Source: a virus. From it: a DNA stretch of 64,000 bases. The stretch spans positions 1 through 64,000 of IMG/VR virus record IMGVR_UViG_3300042525_000901. One strand, written 5' to 3'. The notes under the pieces are model-generated. The model worked only from the letters and a program-made list of their open reading frames with translations. It ran no database searches and was not told where the DNA came from. Positions 1-7,971 of this stretch are shown here, piece by piece. The position numbers and the translations under genes are program-made. Positions within the stretch are counted from its first letter, which is position 1. Each line of letters opens with the position of its first letter.

Positions 1-2
1 TG

Positions 3-599
3 CGCTGGACGCAACAGGAGCGTCCTGATTTATGGTCAGCATTCCTGCTGGTGTCCGGTGTTGCCTTCGGTGGTTTCGCCGCCGCCTTCGGATTCCAAGG
101 CTCCTACACAGGTGTTGCTTGGGGTGTATTTGGGTGCGCTGCGTGTGGTGTCATCAATAGCCTTCACGGGGTCATCGCCCGCCTAAAGCGTCAGGATGAT
201 TTTGCAGGCACACCGCGATCGCGACGCCTTCAACGTGTTTCGGAATACTGGCTAATCGGGATTGTCGTGTTGGGGGCGGTTCTATTTTTTCAGATGGAAA
301 TGTCAGGTCAGACGCTTGCTCAGGGTTTGGCGGTGTTGGCCGGTGTCGGCACGTCCGCCACTAAAGCGTGGGATACCTACTCAAAGATTCGGGCGCTAGG
401 TGAGAAAGATACCGAACCAGCAACGTTGCAGGCGCTATCCACTGGCTGTGCTGAAACGCAGGCACTCATCGACATCAACAGCTCACTGCAATCCGAAAAC
501 CACTTTCTTTCCGAAGAGGTTGAGCGATTGCGCGAAACGATCGATCAGATGCGTAAGCAACTGCCGCATGACGAAAACACAGAGCTACCATTTTCCTAA
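3..599 (+). CDS. Membrane protein with C-terminal coiled coil (5' end outside window)
   Basis: The frame is open to the left edge of the window, so the gene starts upstream; the first start inside the window is a GTG at 51. The visible part has two hydrophobic stretches rich in Gly, Ala and Phe near its beginning, a basic loop, a third hydrophobic segment around codons 85-105, and a charged C-terminal region with a heptad-like pattern. This arrangement suggests a small multi-pass inner-membrane protein with a cytoplasmic coiled coil. A holin or a membrane-anchored phage protein is possible, but I do not recognise the family. It precedes the GGDEF-EAL gene by about 55 bp on the same strand. 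Confidence 0.55.
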   Translation, partial: RWTQQERPDLWSAFLLVSGVAFGGFAAAFGFQGSYTGVAWGVFGCAACGVINSLHGVIARLKRQDDFAGTPRSRRLQRVSEYWLIGIVVLGAVLFFQMEMSGQTLAQGLAVLAGVGTSATKAWDTYSKIRALGEKDTEPATLQALSTGCAETQALIDINSSLQSENHFLSEEVERLRETIDQMRKQLPHDENTELPFS

Positions 600-654
600 C
601 ATCAGGAAAATGGATTGATCGCGGCTCACACTTTCCCGCCCCAAGGACAACCCT

Positions 655-2337
655 ATGTTTGATTTTCTATACGCCAGTCGAACTCTTAAGCGGCTGCTCA
701 ACTCAATCCCGATCGGTGTCGCGATCGCCGATCTTGTCGGTGACGACTTGCGGTGGCGAACAGTCTCGGCTTACGGAAAAGAAAACCTAGGGTTTAATCC
801 CGTCGGCACGTTCTTTCGGCAATCTCACTCAACAGCCTGGGAAAGTCGCGTCCCTCGGATGATTTCGGTGCTGGAAAGCGGTGTCCCAATATTACGCGAG
901 CCTTCCGTGTACATCGACGCACAGACTGGTGTTGAGCGACATTACCTATTCAGCTTCGTTCGTATTACTCGCACCGCAGGGCTATTAACGTGGATCGATG
1001 TCACGATCGAGGCGGCCAACGCCCAGCGGTTACAATCTGCCCAAAACTTGCTACAGCACGAAATCAGCACCGATCCACTGACGGGCGCGGGTAGCCGAGC
1101 CAAGCTGCAAACCCTTTCTGCTACAACGCCCGCCGGAACAATTTATGTAGACCTGAACAAGTTCAAAACGGTCAATGATGGTCTTGGGCATCGTGCCGGG
1201 GATTTGCTTCTGTGTGCCGTAGCGGATCGGTTGCAGTCGCGATTAAGTGAGGCCGAGTCGTTGTTTCGGCCTGCTGGTGATGAGTTTGTCGTATTGCTCG
1301 AGTCGCCATTAGTCGCGGACGAGTTGCTAGCCCGCGCCCGATCAATCGCGCGATCGCTGGACGAACCGTTCTGGCTGGATCGTCACGAGGTGCGGATATC
1401 GGCGGCTATTGGCGTGGCGGATCACAGCGCTGGAAATTTAGATGATCAATTGGTCGCAGCGGATCAAGCAATGTATGCCGCAAAATCCTACGCACGAGGT
1501 CGCACCGAGGTAAACCTCTGGTCTCAGGATCAAGTCGATGAAAATCGCCATAAACAGCAGGTCTCGCTAGAGCTGCGCCGTGCGGTTCGTAACTTGTCCC
1601 TAGAAGACGATCACCCGTCAGAATTTGCGCTTCACTACCAACCCATCGTCCAGATCGACAACCATTCAACGATTGGATATGAGGCGCTGTTACGCTGGAA
1701 TTCTCCTGTGCTAGGTAGCGTCCCGCCTGGGCTGTTCATCCCCCTAGCTGAGGTCGGTAGTGAGATTTACGAGATCAGCCAATGGGTACTAGAGACAGCG
1801 GCTCGCCAACTGAAAGAATGGCCAGAGGCCGAAATTGCGGTAAATCTGTCACCGTGGGATCTGGAGCGTGCCGGATTCCGCGATCGTTTACTGCGGCTAT
1901 GCGATCGCCTTCAAATAGATCCGTGGCGTCTGTCCCTCGAAATCACAGAGCGGGCTGTTGATTCGGATTTGTCCCACTTTGAGCAAGTTCTAGCGGATCT
2001 AGCTGAGTGCAAAATCAGACTGTCGATCGACGATTTCGGGACAGGAGATTCAGGACTGTTGCGAGTTGCTCAGGCGATCGACTGGTACGAGGTCAAAGTT
2101 GACCGATCGCTTCTCCCCTCAGACATGACCGACAGCCGACGGCAAAAGATTTGCGGAGGGATTGTCGCCCTTTGCCGTCGGCTCGATATTCACGTATTGG
2201 CAGAGGGAATCGAGACCAAAGAACAGCTTGAAGTGTGTCGGGCGTTGGGGTTTGAACATGCCCAAGGCTACTACTTCGCGAAGCCGCTACCACCAAACCT
2301 GATCACGACTAGAGCGACGGTGAGCAGTCAATCATAA
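655..2337 (+). CDS. GGDEF-EAL cyclic-di-GMP turnover protein
   Basis: A 560-residue soluble protein. An N-terminal PAS-like region (about 1-135) precedes a GGDEF domain (about 140-300) with a DPLTGAGSR start and the signature as AGDEF at residues 206-210, one residue off consensus. The C-terminal EAL domain (about 320-555) keeps all the usual motifs: EALLRW, a NLS stretch, EITE, DDFGTG, KVDR, AEGIE and GYYFAKP. It is therefore expected to be an active c-di-GMP phosphodiesterase; cyclase activity is uncertain, and the GGDEF may only bind GTP. No transmembrane segment or signal peptide is seen. It stands with phage genes, so it may alter a host second-messenger pool or remove a defence signal (inference). 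Confidence 0.92.
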   Translation: MFDFLYASRTLKRLLNSIPIGVAIADLVGDDLRWRTVSAYGKENLGFNPVGTFFRQSHSTAWESRVPRMISVLESGVPILREPSVYIDAQTGVERHYLFSFVRITRTAGLLTWIDVTIEAANAQRLQSAQNLLQHEISTDPLTGAGSRAKLQTLSATTPAGTIYVDLNKFKTVNDGLGHRAGDLLLCAVADRLQSRLSEAESLFRPAGDEFVVLLESPLVADELLARARSIARSLDEPFWLDRHEVRISAAIGVADHSAGNLDDQLVAADQAMYAAKSYARGRTEVNLWSQDQVDENRHKQQVSLELRRAVRNLSLEDDHPSEFALHYQPIVQIDNHSTIGYEALLRWNSPVLGSVPPGLFIPLAEVGSEIYEISQWVLETAARQLKEWPEAEIAVNLSPWDLERAGFRDRLLRLCDRLQIDPWRLSLEITERAVDSDLSHFEQVLADLAECKIRLSIDDFGTGDSGLLRVAQAIDWYEVKVDRSLLPSDMTDSRRQKICGGIVALCRRLDIHVLAEGIETKEQLEVCRALGFEHAQGYYFAKPLPPNLITTRATVSSQS

Positions 2338-2345
2338 TACCTTGC

Positions 2346-2374
2346 TTGCGTTAATTGTGCTATGCGCGTATAGT
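2346..2374 (+). promoter_or_regulatory. Sigma70-type promoter for the small gene at 2404
   Basis: TTGCGT and TATAGT are separated by 17 bp, just after the GGDEF-EAL stop codon and 30 bp before the 40-codon ORF. With the terminator at 2552 it makes a self-contained transcription unit. Confidence 0.5.
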
Positions 2375-2403
2375 TTGAGGTGGTCTATTCCTTGGTCGCT
2401 TCC

Positions 2404-2526
2404 ATGCCGCATTCACAGCACCCTATTTGTCAACTCGTCAACGATTTGCTAGCCCCCATTTTTGAGGAATGGCGAGAAGGCAAGCGAGAAGACGAGGACG
2501 ATGTTTATGACGAATTGAGAGTGTGA
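2404..2526 (+). CDS. Small acidic protein (40 aa)
   Basis: An ATG-started ORF of 40 codons between a good sigma70-like promoter and a strong terminator. The product has a short hydrophobic middle (LVNDLLAPIF) and a very acidic C-terminus containing REDEDDVYDE. I see no clear ribosome binding site. Small acidic proteins with their own promoter are common among phage host-takeover or anti-defence genes, but nothing here identifies the function. The isolated unit argues for a real gene or a small regulatory RNA. Confidence 0.4.
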   Translation: MPHSQHPICQLVNDLLAPIFEEWREGKREDEDDVYDELRV

Positions 2527-2551
2527 GCCGATCCAAGCTCCGCACCCCACG

Positions 2552-2578
2552 ACGACCCCTAGCCGGGTCGTTTTTTTT
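2552..2578 (+). terminator. Rho-independent terminator
   Basis: ACGACCC and GGGTCGT form a perfect 7-bp stem with a 6-nt loop, followed by a run of eight T. It ends the small unit begun at 2346. Confidence 0.85.
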
Positions 2579-2584
2579 GTGCCC

Positions 2585-3268
2585 TCACAGCCACCCAAAC
2601 TTGACCTCTAGCAAATTGCCTCGAAACGAGTGCGACAACGAAGCCGACGCGCCATCGGGCTTAGACATGGAAAACTCCTTGTAGCAGCCACAGCGGGCGC
2701 GACAATCGCACTGAGATCCAGGTGTGGGCAATGTCCCGATCTTTTGCCATCCGCGTCCCTCGTACTCAACACACTGTCGGCACGATTCCGATAGCGTTCG
2801 GTGTCGTCGTTCCCACTCGTACCCCTGGGAATCGTGCGACAGTTCGCGAGATTCGTGATAGCTAGAGGTCGTGTTGTCGAGGTAAAGTTCGACCCGCGAT
2901 CGAAACATCGCGCTGCTCATTCCCTCGCTAATGTCGCGGCTGAAACCATGCAGAAATTCAAACTCCTTAACCAGCTTTTGAGAAAGTCTCGCAATATCAC
3001 GATCACGCATTTGAGGGTAGCCGCCCACTCCCAACAGCCATGACCACGAGTGAAGCATCTTAAGTTCGCTTCCCATCGCCAACGTCCAGTCGGCCAGACT
3101 TAGCACGCCTGCCTCAAGATCGTCGGCCAATTTCAGCACGACAGATCGACGTGAGGCGATCGCCGTGTTTAAGAGAGATCTCACCTGCGTTGCCGATGCA
3201 AATCGTTTTGTGTCTTTGAACCGAAAACGCTGTGATCTTGCATCCCACTCGATGTCTATTTCGCTCAT
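2585..3268 (-). CDS. Mu gpF-like minor head protein
   Basis: 227 residues. The C-terminal half carries the cysteine pattern of the phage Mu F / SPP1 gp7 head-morphogenesis family: ESCRQCVEYEGRGW, then IGTLPTPGSQCDC, then CRARCGC. The HRTL-S segment just before it fits the same family. Such proteins sit at the portal vertex and help DNA packaging or injection. It is on the minus strand, away from the portal gene at 47 kb, which is unusual for a head protein. A copy of the nine-member repeat element lies immediately upstream and may supply its control region. Confidence 0.6.
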   Translation of the reverse strand: MSEIDIEWDARSQRFRFKDTKRFASATQVRSLLNTAIASRRSVVLKLADDLEAGVLSLADWTLAMGSELKMLHSWSWLLGVGGYPQMRDRDIARLSQKLVKEFEFLHGFSRDISEGMSSAMFRSRVELYLDNTTSSYHESRELSHDSQGYEWERRHRTLSESCRQCVEYEGRGWQKIGTLPTPGSQCDCRARCGCYKEFSMSKPDGASASLSHSFRGNLLEVKFGWL

Positions 3269-3307
3269 ATTCCTAGGTGATTATTTGGCGGCAGGGTGAG
3301 ACTCAGA

Positions 3308-3410
3308 AAAACGGCTGTAGCGTTTGCCCTGTAAATGTTTGGGCTGTTTTGAAAGCGTGCCACGTGATGGCATTACCCCTATAAAAGAAGATTACATGGT
3401 GCACGTGGTA
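3308..3410 (-). repeat. CACGTG repeat element, copy 1
   Basis: Minus-strand copy of the nine-member element. The right arm CACGTGGCAC lies at 3358-3367 and the ACAGCCG box at 3308-3318, exactly 38 bp apart. The far arm at about 3401-3410 is degenerate. It fills the gap between the 3416-4261 gene and the start of the 2585-3268 gene. Confidence 0.85.
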
Positions 3411-3415
3411 GAGAG

Positions 3416-4261
3416 TTATGAGGCGACTGCCTGATTTCCGGTTGTGAGAGTTGGGACAAAATCAACTCCGTCGTACGTTCCCAAAATTGCCCCGTCATCG
3501 GTGGCGACAGATCCAGATGCCGGGTCAACGGCTAGGGTTAGCGACCCGGTACGAGCGAGATCCGCGATCGCCTCTGGTAACGTCCCGAGGTTTTCGTTTA
3601 CCCACGCAAGCGCTACTTTCTCAGCATCAACCTGTTGACGTTCGGTTAGGGGTTCACCCTCGGGCGGTAAGTCCGGGGCGGCGGCATCCGCAATCAAGTC
3701 GGGAGGCGGTAGCTGTAGCAGCGTCATTGACAAATCAGCATCGGCCACCTCGCCGCCCCGCCACGCGATTTCGTTTACGCTGACCTCGGACAGCACAACA
3801 GGCGATAGCGTACGTCTCCCCATGACGAATGACAACGCAGGGGGCGCAAATCGACCATTAACCGGATCGGCCTCTGTGAGCGCCTGCAACGCCTTGATCG
3901 CACCCTCAAGCGACACGCCTGCCAACCAACCCCGCAACTTTACGCCTGAGAGCGAATATGAGCGGCTAGCGGAATGTTGAAACTGTACCGAAGGGTATCG
4001 GCTCGCAAGCGGAGCGGCTTCGGTGTATTTCGCGCCAAATGGTGACGAGATGGATTCAGGGTTGACGAGGAACACCCACGGAGTGATAGTCGAGCCTGGT
4101 GCGGGTTCAAACTCAATCAAACGCGCCTCTGCCTTGTCTTTGCTCGCAGTGGGATAATCAGCCCACGCTCCCTTGTTTGTCCAGCTTGGGAATTTTGGCA
4201 GGGATAGCGCGTTGCGGCTAGGGTCGATTTCCTTCGGTGGCTTATCGAAAGCAAATGTCAT
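3416..4261 (-). CDS. Probable tail tube / baseplate hub-associated protein
   Basis: 281 residues. The central part (about 60-205) alternates beta-type segments around motifs resembling a tail-tube or tube-initiator fold: a VNPESISSPFG turn, a YSLSGVKL strand, FVMGRRT and a WRGGEVADADLSMTL strand. The region after about 210 is acidic and proline-rich. The general pattern recalls gpU-like or LysM-associated proteins of contractile tails, but the match is weak. Its start overlaps the stop of the 4261-4545 gene (TAATG), so the two are translationally coupled. The next gene downstream is the Mu gpF-like head protein. Confidence 0.4.
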   Translation of the reverse strand: MTFAFDKPPKEIDPSRNALSLPKFPSWTNKGAWADYPTASKDKAEARLIEFEPAPGSTITPWVFLVNPESISSPFGAKYTEAAPLASRYPSVQFQHSASRSYSLSGVKLRGWLAGVSLEGAIKALQALTEADPVNGRFAPPALSFVMGRRTLSPVVLSEVSVNEIAWRGGEVADADLSMTLLQLPPPDLIADAAAPDLPPEGEPLTERQQVDAEKVALAWVNENLGTLPEAIADLARTGSLTLAVDPASGSVATDDGAILGTYDGVDFVPTLTTGNQAVAS

Positions 4262-4545
4262 TATGTCTCGATGGTTTCGGCTTGCAGTACGAACTTGAAT
4301 TTCGGGTTAGGAGGCTTGCGTTCCCATTCGGCGATCGCCTCCTGTAGGTAGTCTCGCGTCACGTCGGCTAGTTCGTTAAGCGCTTCAATGCTGAGTAGTT
4401 CCGAGCCGATCAAGTCTTCCATGTTGGTCGTCCTCAAGATGTCTTCATTGTCGTTGCCAGGACGCCACAACACCGACAGGTCACAACGTTGGCGCGATCG
4501 CTTGGACAATGGATGTATTGCAATCTCGGGATATTCCAATGGCAC
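4261..4545 (-). CDS. Conserved-looking protein of unknown function
   Basis: 94 residues with a GTG start at 4545. A ten-residue proline-containing N-terminus is followed by a basic segment and a C-terminal helical region rich in Leu and Glu. The stop codon overlaps the start of the next minus-strand gene, which supports a real gene. Its first bases overlap the start of the divergent plus-strand gene at 4539, so the promoters of both must lie inside each other's coding DNA. I do not recognise the family; a tail chaperone or connector role is only a guess from position. Confidence 0.45.
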   Translation of the reverse strand: MPLEYPEIAIHPLSKRSRQRCDLSVLWRPGNDNEDILRTTNMEDLIGSELLSIEALNELADVTRDYLQEAIAEWERKPPNPKFKFVLQAETIET

Positions 4546-4763
4546 AATTTATTAACGACGGCTCCCCTGCGGACACGATCATCATCGGCATTCAAGGCCA
4601 AACGGGTCAGCGCGTAGAAGCGGCTCGCGTCGATATTTTTGCGATCGATTCCGACGGCACAGCCGATGGTACAGCGACAATCACCGTGACCGCGATCGGG
4701 ACAGATTCCGCCGTCTCCGCTGGGCCTGTTACCGTCACGTACACTGATCCGCTGTTCTCGTAA
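4539..4763 (+). CDS. Small beta-rich protein ahead of terminase
   Basis: ATG at 4539 gives 74 residues; an in-frame ATG at 4509 would add ten. The product is almost entirely predicted beta strand, with Thr, Val and Ile alternating (ADGTATITVTAIGTDSAVSA) and no Cys. This looks like a virion decoration or Ig-like surface protein rather than an enzyme. Its stop codon overlaps the start of the small-terminase candidate (TAATG), so it belongs to the packaging operon. Confidence 0.5.
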   Translation: MAQFINDGSPADTIIIGIQGQTGQRVEAARVDIFAIDSDGTADGTATITVTAIGTDSAVSAGPVTVTYTDPLFS

Positions 4764-5224
4764 TGCCTCAAAAACGCCCTGAGAATCCAGACCTGCAACA
4801 GGCGGCGCGTGCCTTAGCCTATGCCGAACTGTACGACGATCGCGCGGCTACGACGGCGTGCGGATGCGATCGCGCGTCGCTGACCCGGTGGCGTGCTAAG
4901 TACCAGCTTGAGCAGGCGGGCGGGTCGGAATTCTCAGAGGCGTTTTACCATTGGCAGCAGCAATTCTCATCACCGGGCGAGACGGTCAAACGAGCGACGA
5001 TCGCCACCAATAAGTTACTCGACACGATCGCCGCGTTTGCTGATCGGGTACAGGGTGACCCTGAATCAGTGCCAGCCGAGATGATGGTCGCGTGTGGTCG
5101 GACACTGGATTACGTGCGGGCAACCGAACGTCAAGCCTCGCAGACAGCGGCATTGGAGCCGCTACGACGCAAGGTGATTACGAAGCAATTAGAATTAGAG
5201 CTGACCATCAGTGGCGATTCGTGA
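4763..5224 (+). CDS. Putative terminase small subunit
   Basis: 153 residues. The N-terminal third holds a helix-turn-helix-like segment (ALAYAELYDDRAATTACGCD then SLTRWRAKY), followed by helices that could oligomerise. Length, position directly before the large terminase and a 14-bp overlap with it all fit a small terminase that recognises the packaging site. The family match is inferred from context; sequence alone would only say DNA-binding helical protein. Confidence 0.55.
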   Translation: MPQKRPENPDLQQAARALAYAELYDDRAATTACGCDRASLTRWRAKYQLEQAGGSEFSEAFYHWQQQFSSPGETVKRATIATNKLLDTIAAFADRVQGDPESVPAEMMVACGRTLDYVRATERQASQTAALEPLRRKVITKQLELELTISGDS

Positions 5225-6212
5225 GTATGGCGATCTCCTGAAGGATGTCCTACCCGATCGCGAGTTCCGGGAACTGGTAGACGCGATCATGGCAGAAGCC
5301 GACGCGGTTGAAGCGGATCGATTTCAGGTTGAACCGGAACCCATTGACGTTCCCGATAACTGGGTGGACTTTGCGCGATCGTGCGTCGTGCGTTCAGGTC
5401 ATGGCACGGTTGGCTTTGATCCGTTCCCGTTCCAAATTGCCTTGGTGGATACCTTTACCAAAAACCGAGGCACGGTGGTGTTGAAGACCCGACAACAGGG
5501 CATCTCCGAAACGTGCTGGATTTGGTTTCTGTGGAAGGCGTGTCGATTCCCCGGCTACACGGCGGCGCTGTTCTCGAAACGGAAGGAAGACACCAGCGAC
5601 TTGGCGCGACGGGTTCGGCTTGCATTGGCGGGCTTGGGCGTGCAATTGGCGTCGGACAACCTCATGACGATCGAGTTGCCCAACCGCTCAAAGCTATTGT
5701 TTCGGACTGCCCGCAAATCAGACGGGCGGGGTATTGCCTCGGTATGGGATCTCCTGTTTGATGAGGCGGCGTTTGTGCCGGATATCGAAGAAATTTATGG
5801 CGGTGCGGTTCCGTCGCAATCGATGCTGGGCGATCGCGCTCGTACGTTGGTTGTGTCAACTCCCGATAGCCCGTCGGGTTGGTATTACGATTTGCTCAAC
5901 ACCGGCAATGGCGATCGCGAAATCGAGGCGGTGTGCCAACAAATCCGCAATCAGGCAGTTGAGCCGTTCCAAGTCTGGACAGACGAGAACGGGTGGGGGA
6001 AGGCGATATTGCATTGGCGAGCGCATCCCATCTACGGAAAGCAAGACGACTACCTGGAACGTGTGGCAAGAAATATGCGCTTGCCAATGTCAACGGTGCG
6101 GCGTGAGTACGACTTGGACTTTGGGCAGTCTGACCGATCGGTGTTTGGCGTTGACCTCGTGAAGCGGGCGCTCGTGATGGATGGCGACGCTGTTGAGTTT
6201 GATGAGTGGTAG
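5211..6212 (+). CDS. terL: Terminase large subunit, ATPase half
   Basis: GTG start at 5211. The 333 residues include the packaging ATPase domain: adenine-binding region near FQIALVDTF, Walker A variant KTRQQGIS around residues 93-100, Walker B LLFDEA around 181-186, and the C-motif VVSTPDSPSG. It stops at DAVEFDEW, just where a normal large terminase would continue into its nuclease domain. The nuclease half is a separate ORF at 8081. The stop codon TAG at 6210-6212 is also the first half of the -10 box TAGAAT of the inserted KilA-N cassette. Either two polypeptides assemble, or the insertion disabled the gene. Confidence 0.9.
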   Translation: MAIREYGDLLKDVLPDREFRELVDAIMAEADAVEADRFQVEPEPIDVPDNWVDFARSCVVRSGHGTVGFDPFPFQIALVDTFTKNRGTVVLKTRQQGISETCWIWFLWKACRFPGYTAALFSKRKEDTSDLARRVRLALAGLGVQLASDNLMTIELPNRSKLLFRTARKSDGRGIASVWDLLFDEAAFVPDIEEIYGGAVPSQSMLGDRARTLVVSTPDSPSGWYYDLLNTGNGDREIEAVCQQIRNQAVEPFQVWTDENGWGKAILHWRAHPIYGKQDDYLERVARNMRLPMSTVRREYDLDFGQSDRSVFGVDLVKRALVMDGDAVEFDEW

Positions 6213-6302
6213 AATGGGGATACTAAAAAGCCCGGTCGCATGGGGACGTTAGCGCGTCCGACCATCACCGGGGGTATCTCGCTCTACCGGGGCGAAACAC
6301 AC
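6210..6302 (+). promoter_or_regulatory. Extended -10 promoter and structured leader, cassette 1
   Basis: TGGTAGAAT is an extended -10 with TAGAAT at 6210-6215. The transcript would begin almost directly with nested stems: GATAC 6219-6223 with GTATC 6274-6278, CCCGGT 6231-6236 with ACCGGG 6267-6272, and an inner hairpin GGACG 6244-6248 with CGTCC 6255-6259 around a 6-nt loop. The leader ends at the KilA-N start. Three other accessory genes have the same architecture with different sequence. Confidence 0.65.
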
Positions 6303-7007
6303 ATGAATTCTAGCAAATCACTGTCGCACAATCTATGCGGGGTTGCTGTTTCCCAAAGCTTTGGAGATGGTTACGTCAATGTGACTCAACTCAGCAAGGC
6401 TTATTTTGAATCGACGGGCAAACGCCGTCAGCCAAATGACTGGCTGCGATTAGAGCGAACGAAAGAGACCTTGGAGCATCTTTCCTCCGTTACGGGGATT
6501 CCCGTAACGGCGCTAGTACGGACGGTTCAGGGTGGTAACGACCTGTCTGCACAGGGAACCTACTTACACCCACGGCTATCGATCCGTTTCGGAATCTGGC
6601 TGTCGGATGAGTTCGGCTTTGCGGTTGAACAGTTTATCTCGCAATGGTCGTCAGAGTTTGGCGACTTTATCCAGACTCGTGACAAAGGCAAGCTGATCCG
6701 CCGATCAACTACCGACGCAATCCAAAACGCGGGCTTTACGGAGCATTATCATTACATCAACGCAACCCAAGTTGTTTACCGATCTCTCTTTGGAAAGACG
6801 GCGAAGGAACTGAAGAAAGACTTAGGCTTGAGCGATCGCGAAAGCTTGCGTGACTCAATGGACGCTCATGATTTACGAATGGTTGAAATGATGGAGTATC
6901 GCCTAGAGAAAGAGCTGGCAAAGGGCGTCCATAAAACGTACTCGGATTTTCATGCAGCCGCGAAACTCATTGGCGAAAATATCAAGACTGCAATGACGAT
7001 TGATTAA
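6303..7007 (+). CDS. KilA-N domain protein
   Basis: 234 residues from the ATG at 6303; an upstream ATG at 6240 falls inside the leader hairpin and is less likely. The N-terminal 110 residues are a KilA-N DNA-binding domain: GDGYVNVTQLSKAYFESTGK, WLRLERTKE, VQGGNDLSAQGTYLHPRLSI and IWLSDEFGFAVEQFI. The C-terminal region (about 120-230) resembles the helical domain often attached to phage antirepressors. Such proteins regulate phage genes or act as antirepressors. It splits the terminase gene, has its own promoter and leader, and ends in a terminator. A 24-bp palindrome lies in the coding sequence at 6487-6510. Confidence 0.85.
   Translation: MNSSKSLSHNLCGVAVSQSFGDGYVNVTQLSKAYFESTGKRRQPNDWLRLERTKETLEHLSSVTGIPVTALVRTVQGGNDLSAQGTYLHPRLSIRFGIWLSDEFGFAVEQFISQWSSEFGDFIQTRDKGKLIRRSTTDAIQNAGFTEHYHYINATQVVYRSLFGKTAKELKKDLGLSDRESLRDSMDAHDLRMVEMMEYRLEKELAKGVHKTYSDFHAAAKLIGENIKTAMTID
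6487..6510. promoter_or_regulatory. Conserved palindrome inside the KilA-N gene
   Basis: CCGTTACGGG and CCCGTAACGG are perfect 10-bp inverted arms around GATT. The homologous place in the second KilA-N gene (57070-57093) is also palindromic, with compensated base changes. It may be a binding site or an RNA hairpin. Confidence 0.6.
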
Positions 7008-7034
7008 TTAGGCGATCGCTCTGATGTAGTTTAT

Positions 7035-7057
7035 GCCCCGTCATTTTGGCGGGGTTT
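7035..7057 (+). terminator. Hairpin terminator after KilA-N gene
   Basis: CCCCG and CGGGG pair around TCATTTTGG and are followed by TTTC. The T run is short. The hairpin sits between the KilA-N stop and the next gene's start. Confidence 0.6.
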
Positions 7058-7065
7058 CAAAAGAA

Positions 7066-7971
7066 ATGTCCAAACAGAAGAAAAATACCCTTCGTCTTGT
7101 GGCAAAAGAGGCTAGCGCGATTGCAAATCGCAACGAGCTTCAAGTAAAACCTTTTCACCGTAAATACGAAACGCTTCGCAAAGCCTTTGTTTCTAATCAA
7201 GGCAACATAAAAATGCAAGCTCCAAACGGGCAAGGTGTACGCATCCTCTCTCGATTCCATTTCAAAGAAACACCTTTAAATTTTGCGTCGCATTTTGAGC
7301 CTTTTTTTCTTTTACTTGCGCTTGCTTATGACATCAGAGAAAAACCTAACTGTGTTCTTGTCGGAGACGAAGCTGACTGTTACCGAGCCATAGAGGTGGT
7401 GGCTCAAGATTGCCTGGAGATAGGCATGTCTTCCCCCTCTTATGCCCGTCCATTGACAACACCAACGATAGGAATTGATCAAACTACAGCAGATCTTTTA
7501 TTTCAAACAGACTTGCCACGGGATTTTTCGAGAACAAAAATCCCGTGGGAATATGGGATTATTTTTTTTGATAAACGGTGTCATAATAGCCGATTTCAAG
7601 ACTTTCCTTGCTGGATTGCGTTTTCTGCTACGGGGAAAAACCTTATTGCCTACAATGAGCTAACCTCTCAATCTGTTGTTATTGATTACCAAAAATCAGG
7701 GCGGAACCGACCTCTGACAATACTAGCCCCTAGCCTTGATGGTGAAATACTTTTTGCTAATGCAGACATAGAAACATCAAGTCCTGATGATCTCAACTGT
7801 GGCAAAAGTAAGCCTGTCGTTACGCTTGAGGATGAATATTTCCTGTTTTGTCGTCGGCTACTAGGCAACGTTTTTGCTATGGCTAACGCATACCCTACGG
7901 ATAAGTCCGCATCACCAACCTCCTTAATATCTTTCAATCTCAGTTCCAAACAAAGTCAACTCAATGGATAA
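7066..7971 (+). CDS. Unknown accessory protein, AT-rich
   Basis: 301 residues from the ATG at 7066. I recognise no domain. The N-terminus is basic (SKQKKNTLRLVAKEAS). The middle has alternating hydrophobic strands (NCVLVGDEADCYRAIEVVAQDC, WEYGIIFFDKR, CWIAFSATGKN), suggesting an alpha/beta fold. Base composition is clearly more AT-rich than the surrounding phage genes and it contains almost no GCGATCGC sites, both signs of recent acquisition. It lies with the KilA-N gene between the two terminase halves, a typical place for a moron. A defence or host-interaction role is possible but unproven. Confidence 0.6.
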   Translation: MSKQKKNTLRLVAKEASAIANRNELQVKPFHRKYETLRKAFVSNQGNIKMQAPNGQGVRILSRFHFKETPLNFASHFEPFFLLLALAYDIREKPNCVLVGDEADCYRAIEVVAQDCLEIGMSSPSYARPLTTPTIGIDQTTADLLFQTDLPRDFSRTKIPWEYGIIFFDKRCHNSRFQDFPCWIAFSATGKNLIAYNELTSQSVVIDYQKSGRNRPLTILAPSLDGEILFANADIETSSPDDLNCGKSKPVVTLEDEYFLFCRRLLGNVFAMANAYPTDKSASPTSLISFNLSSKQSQLNG

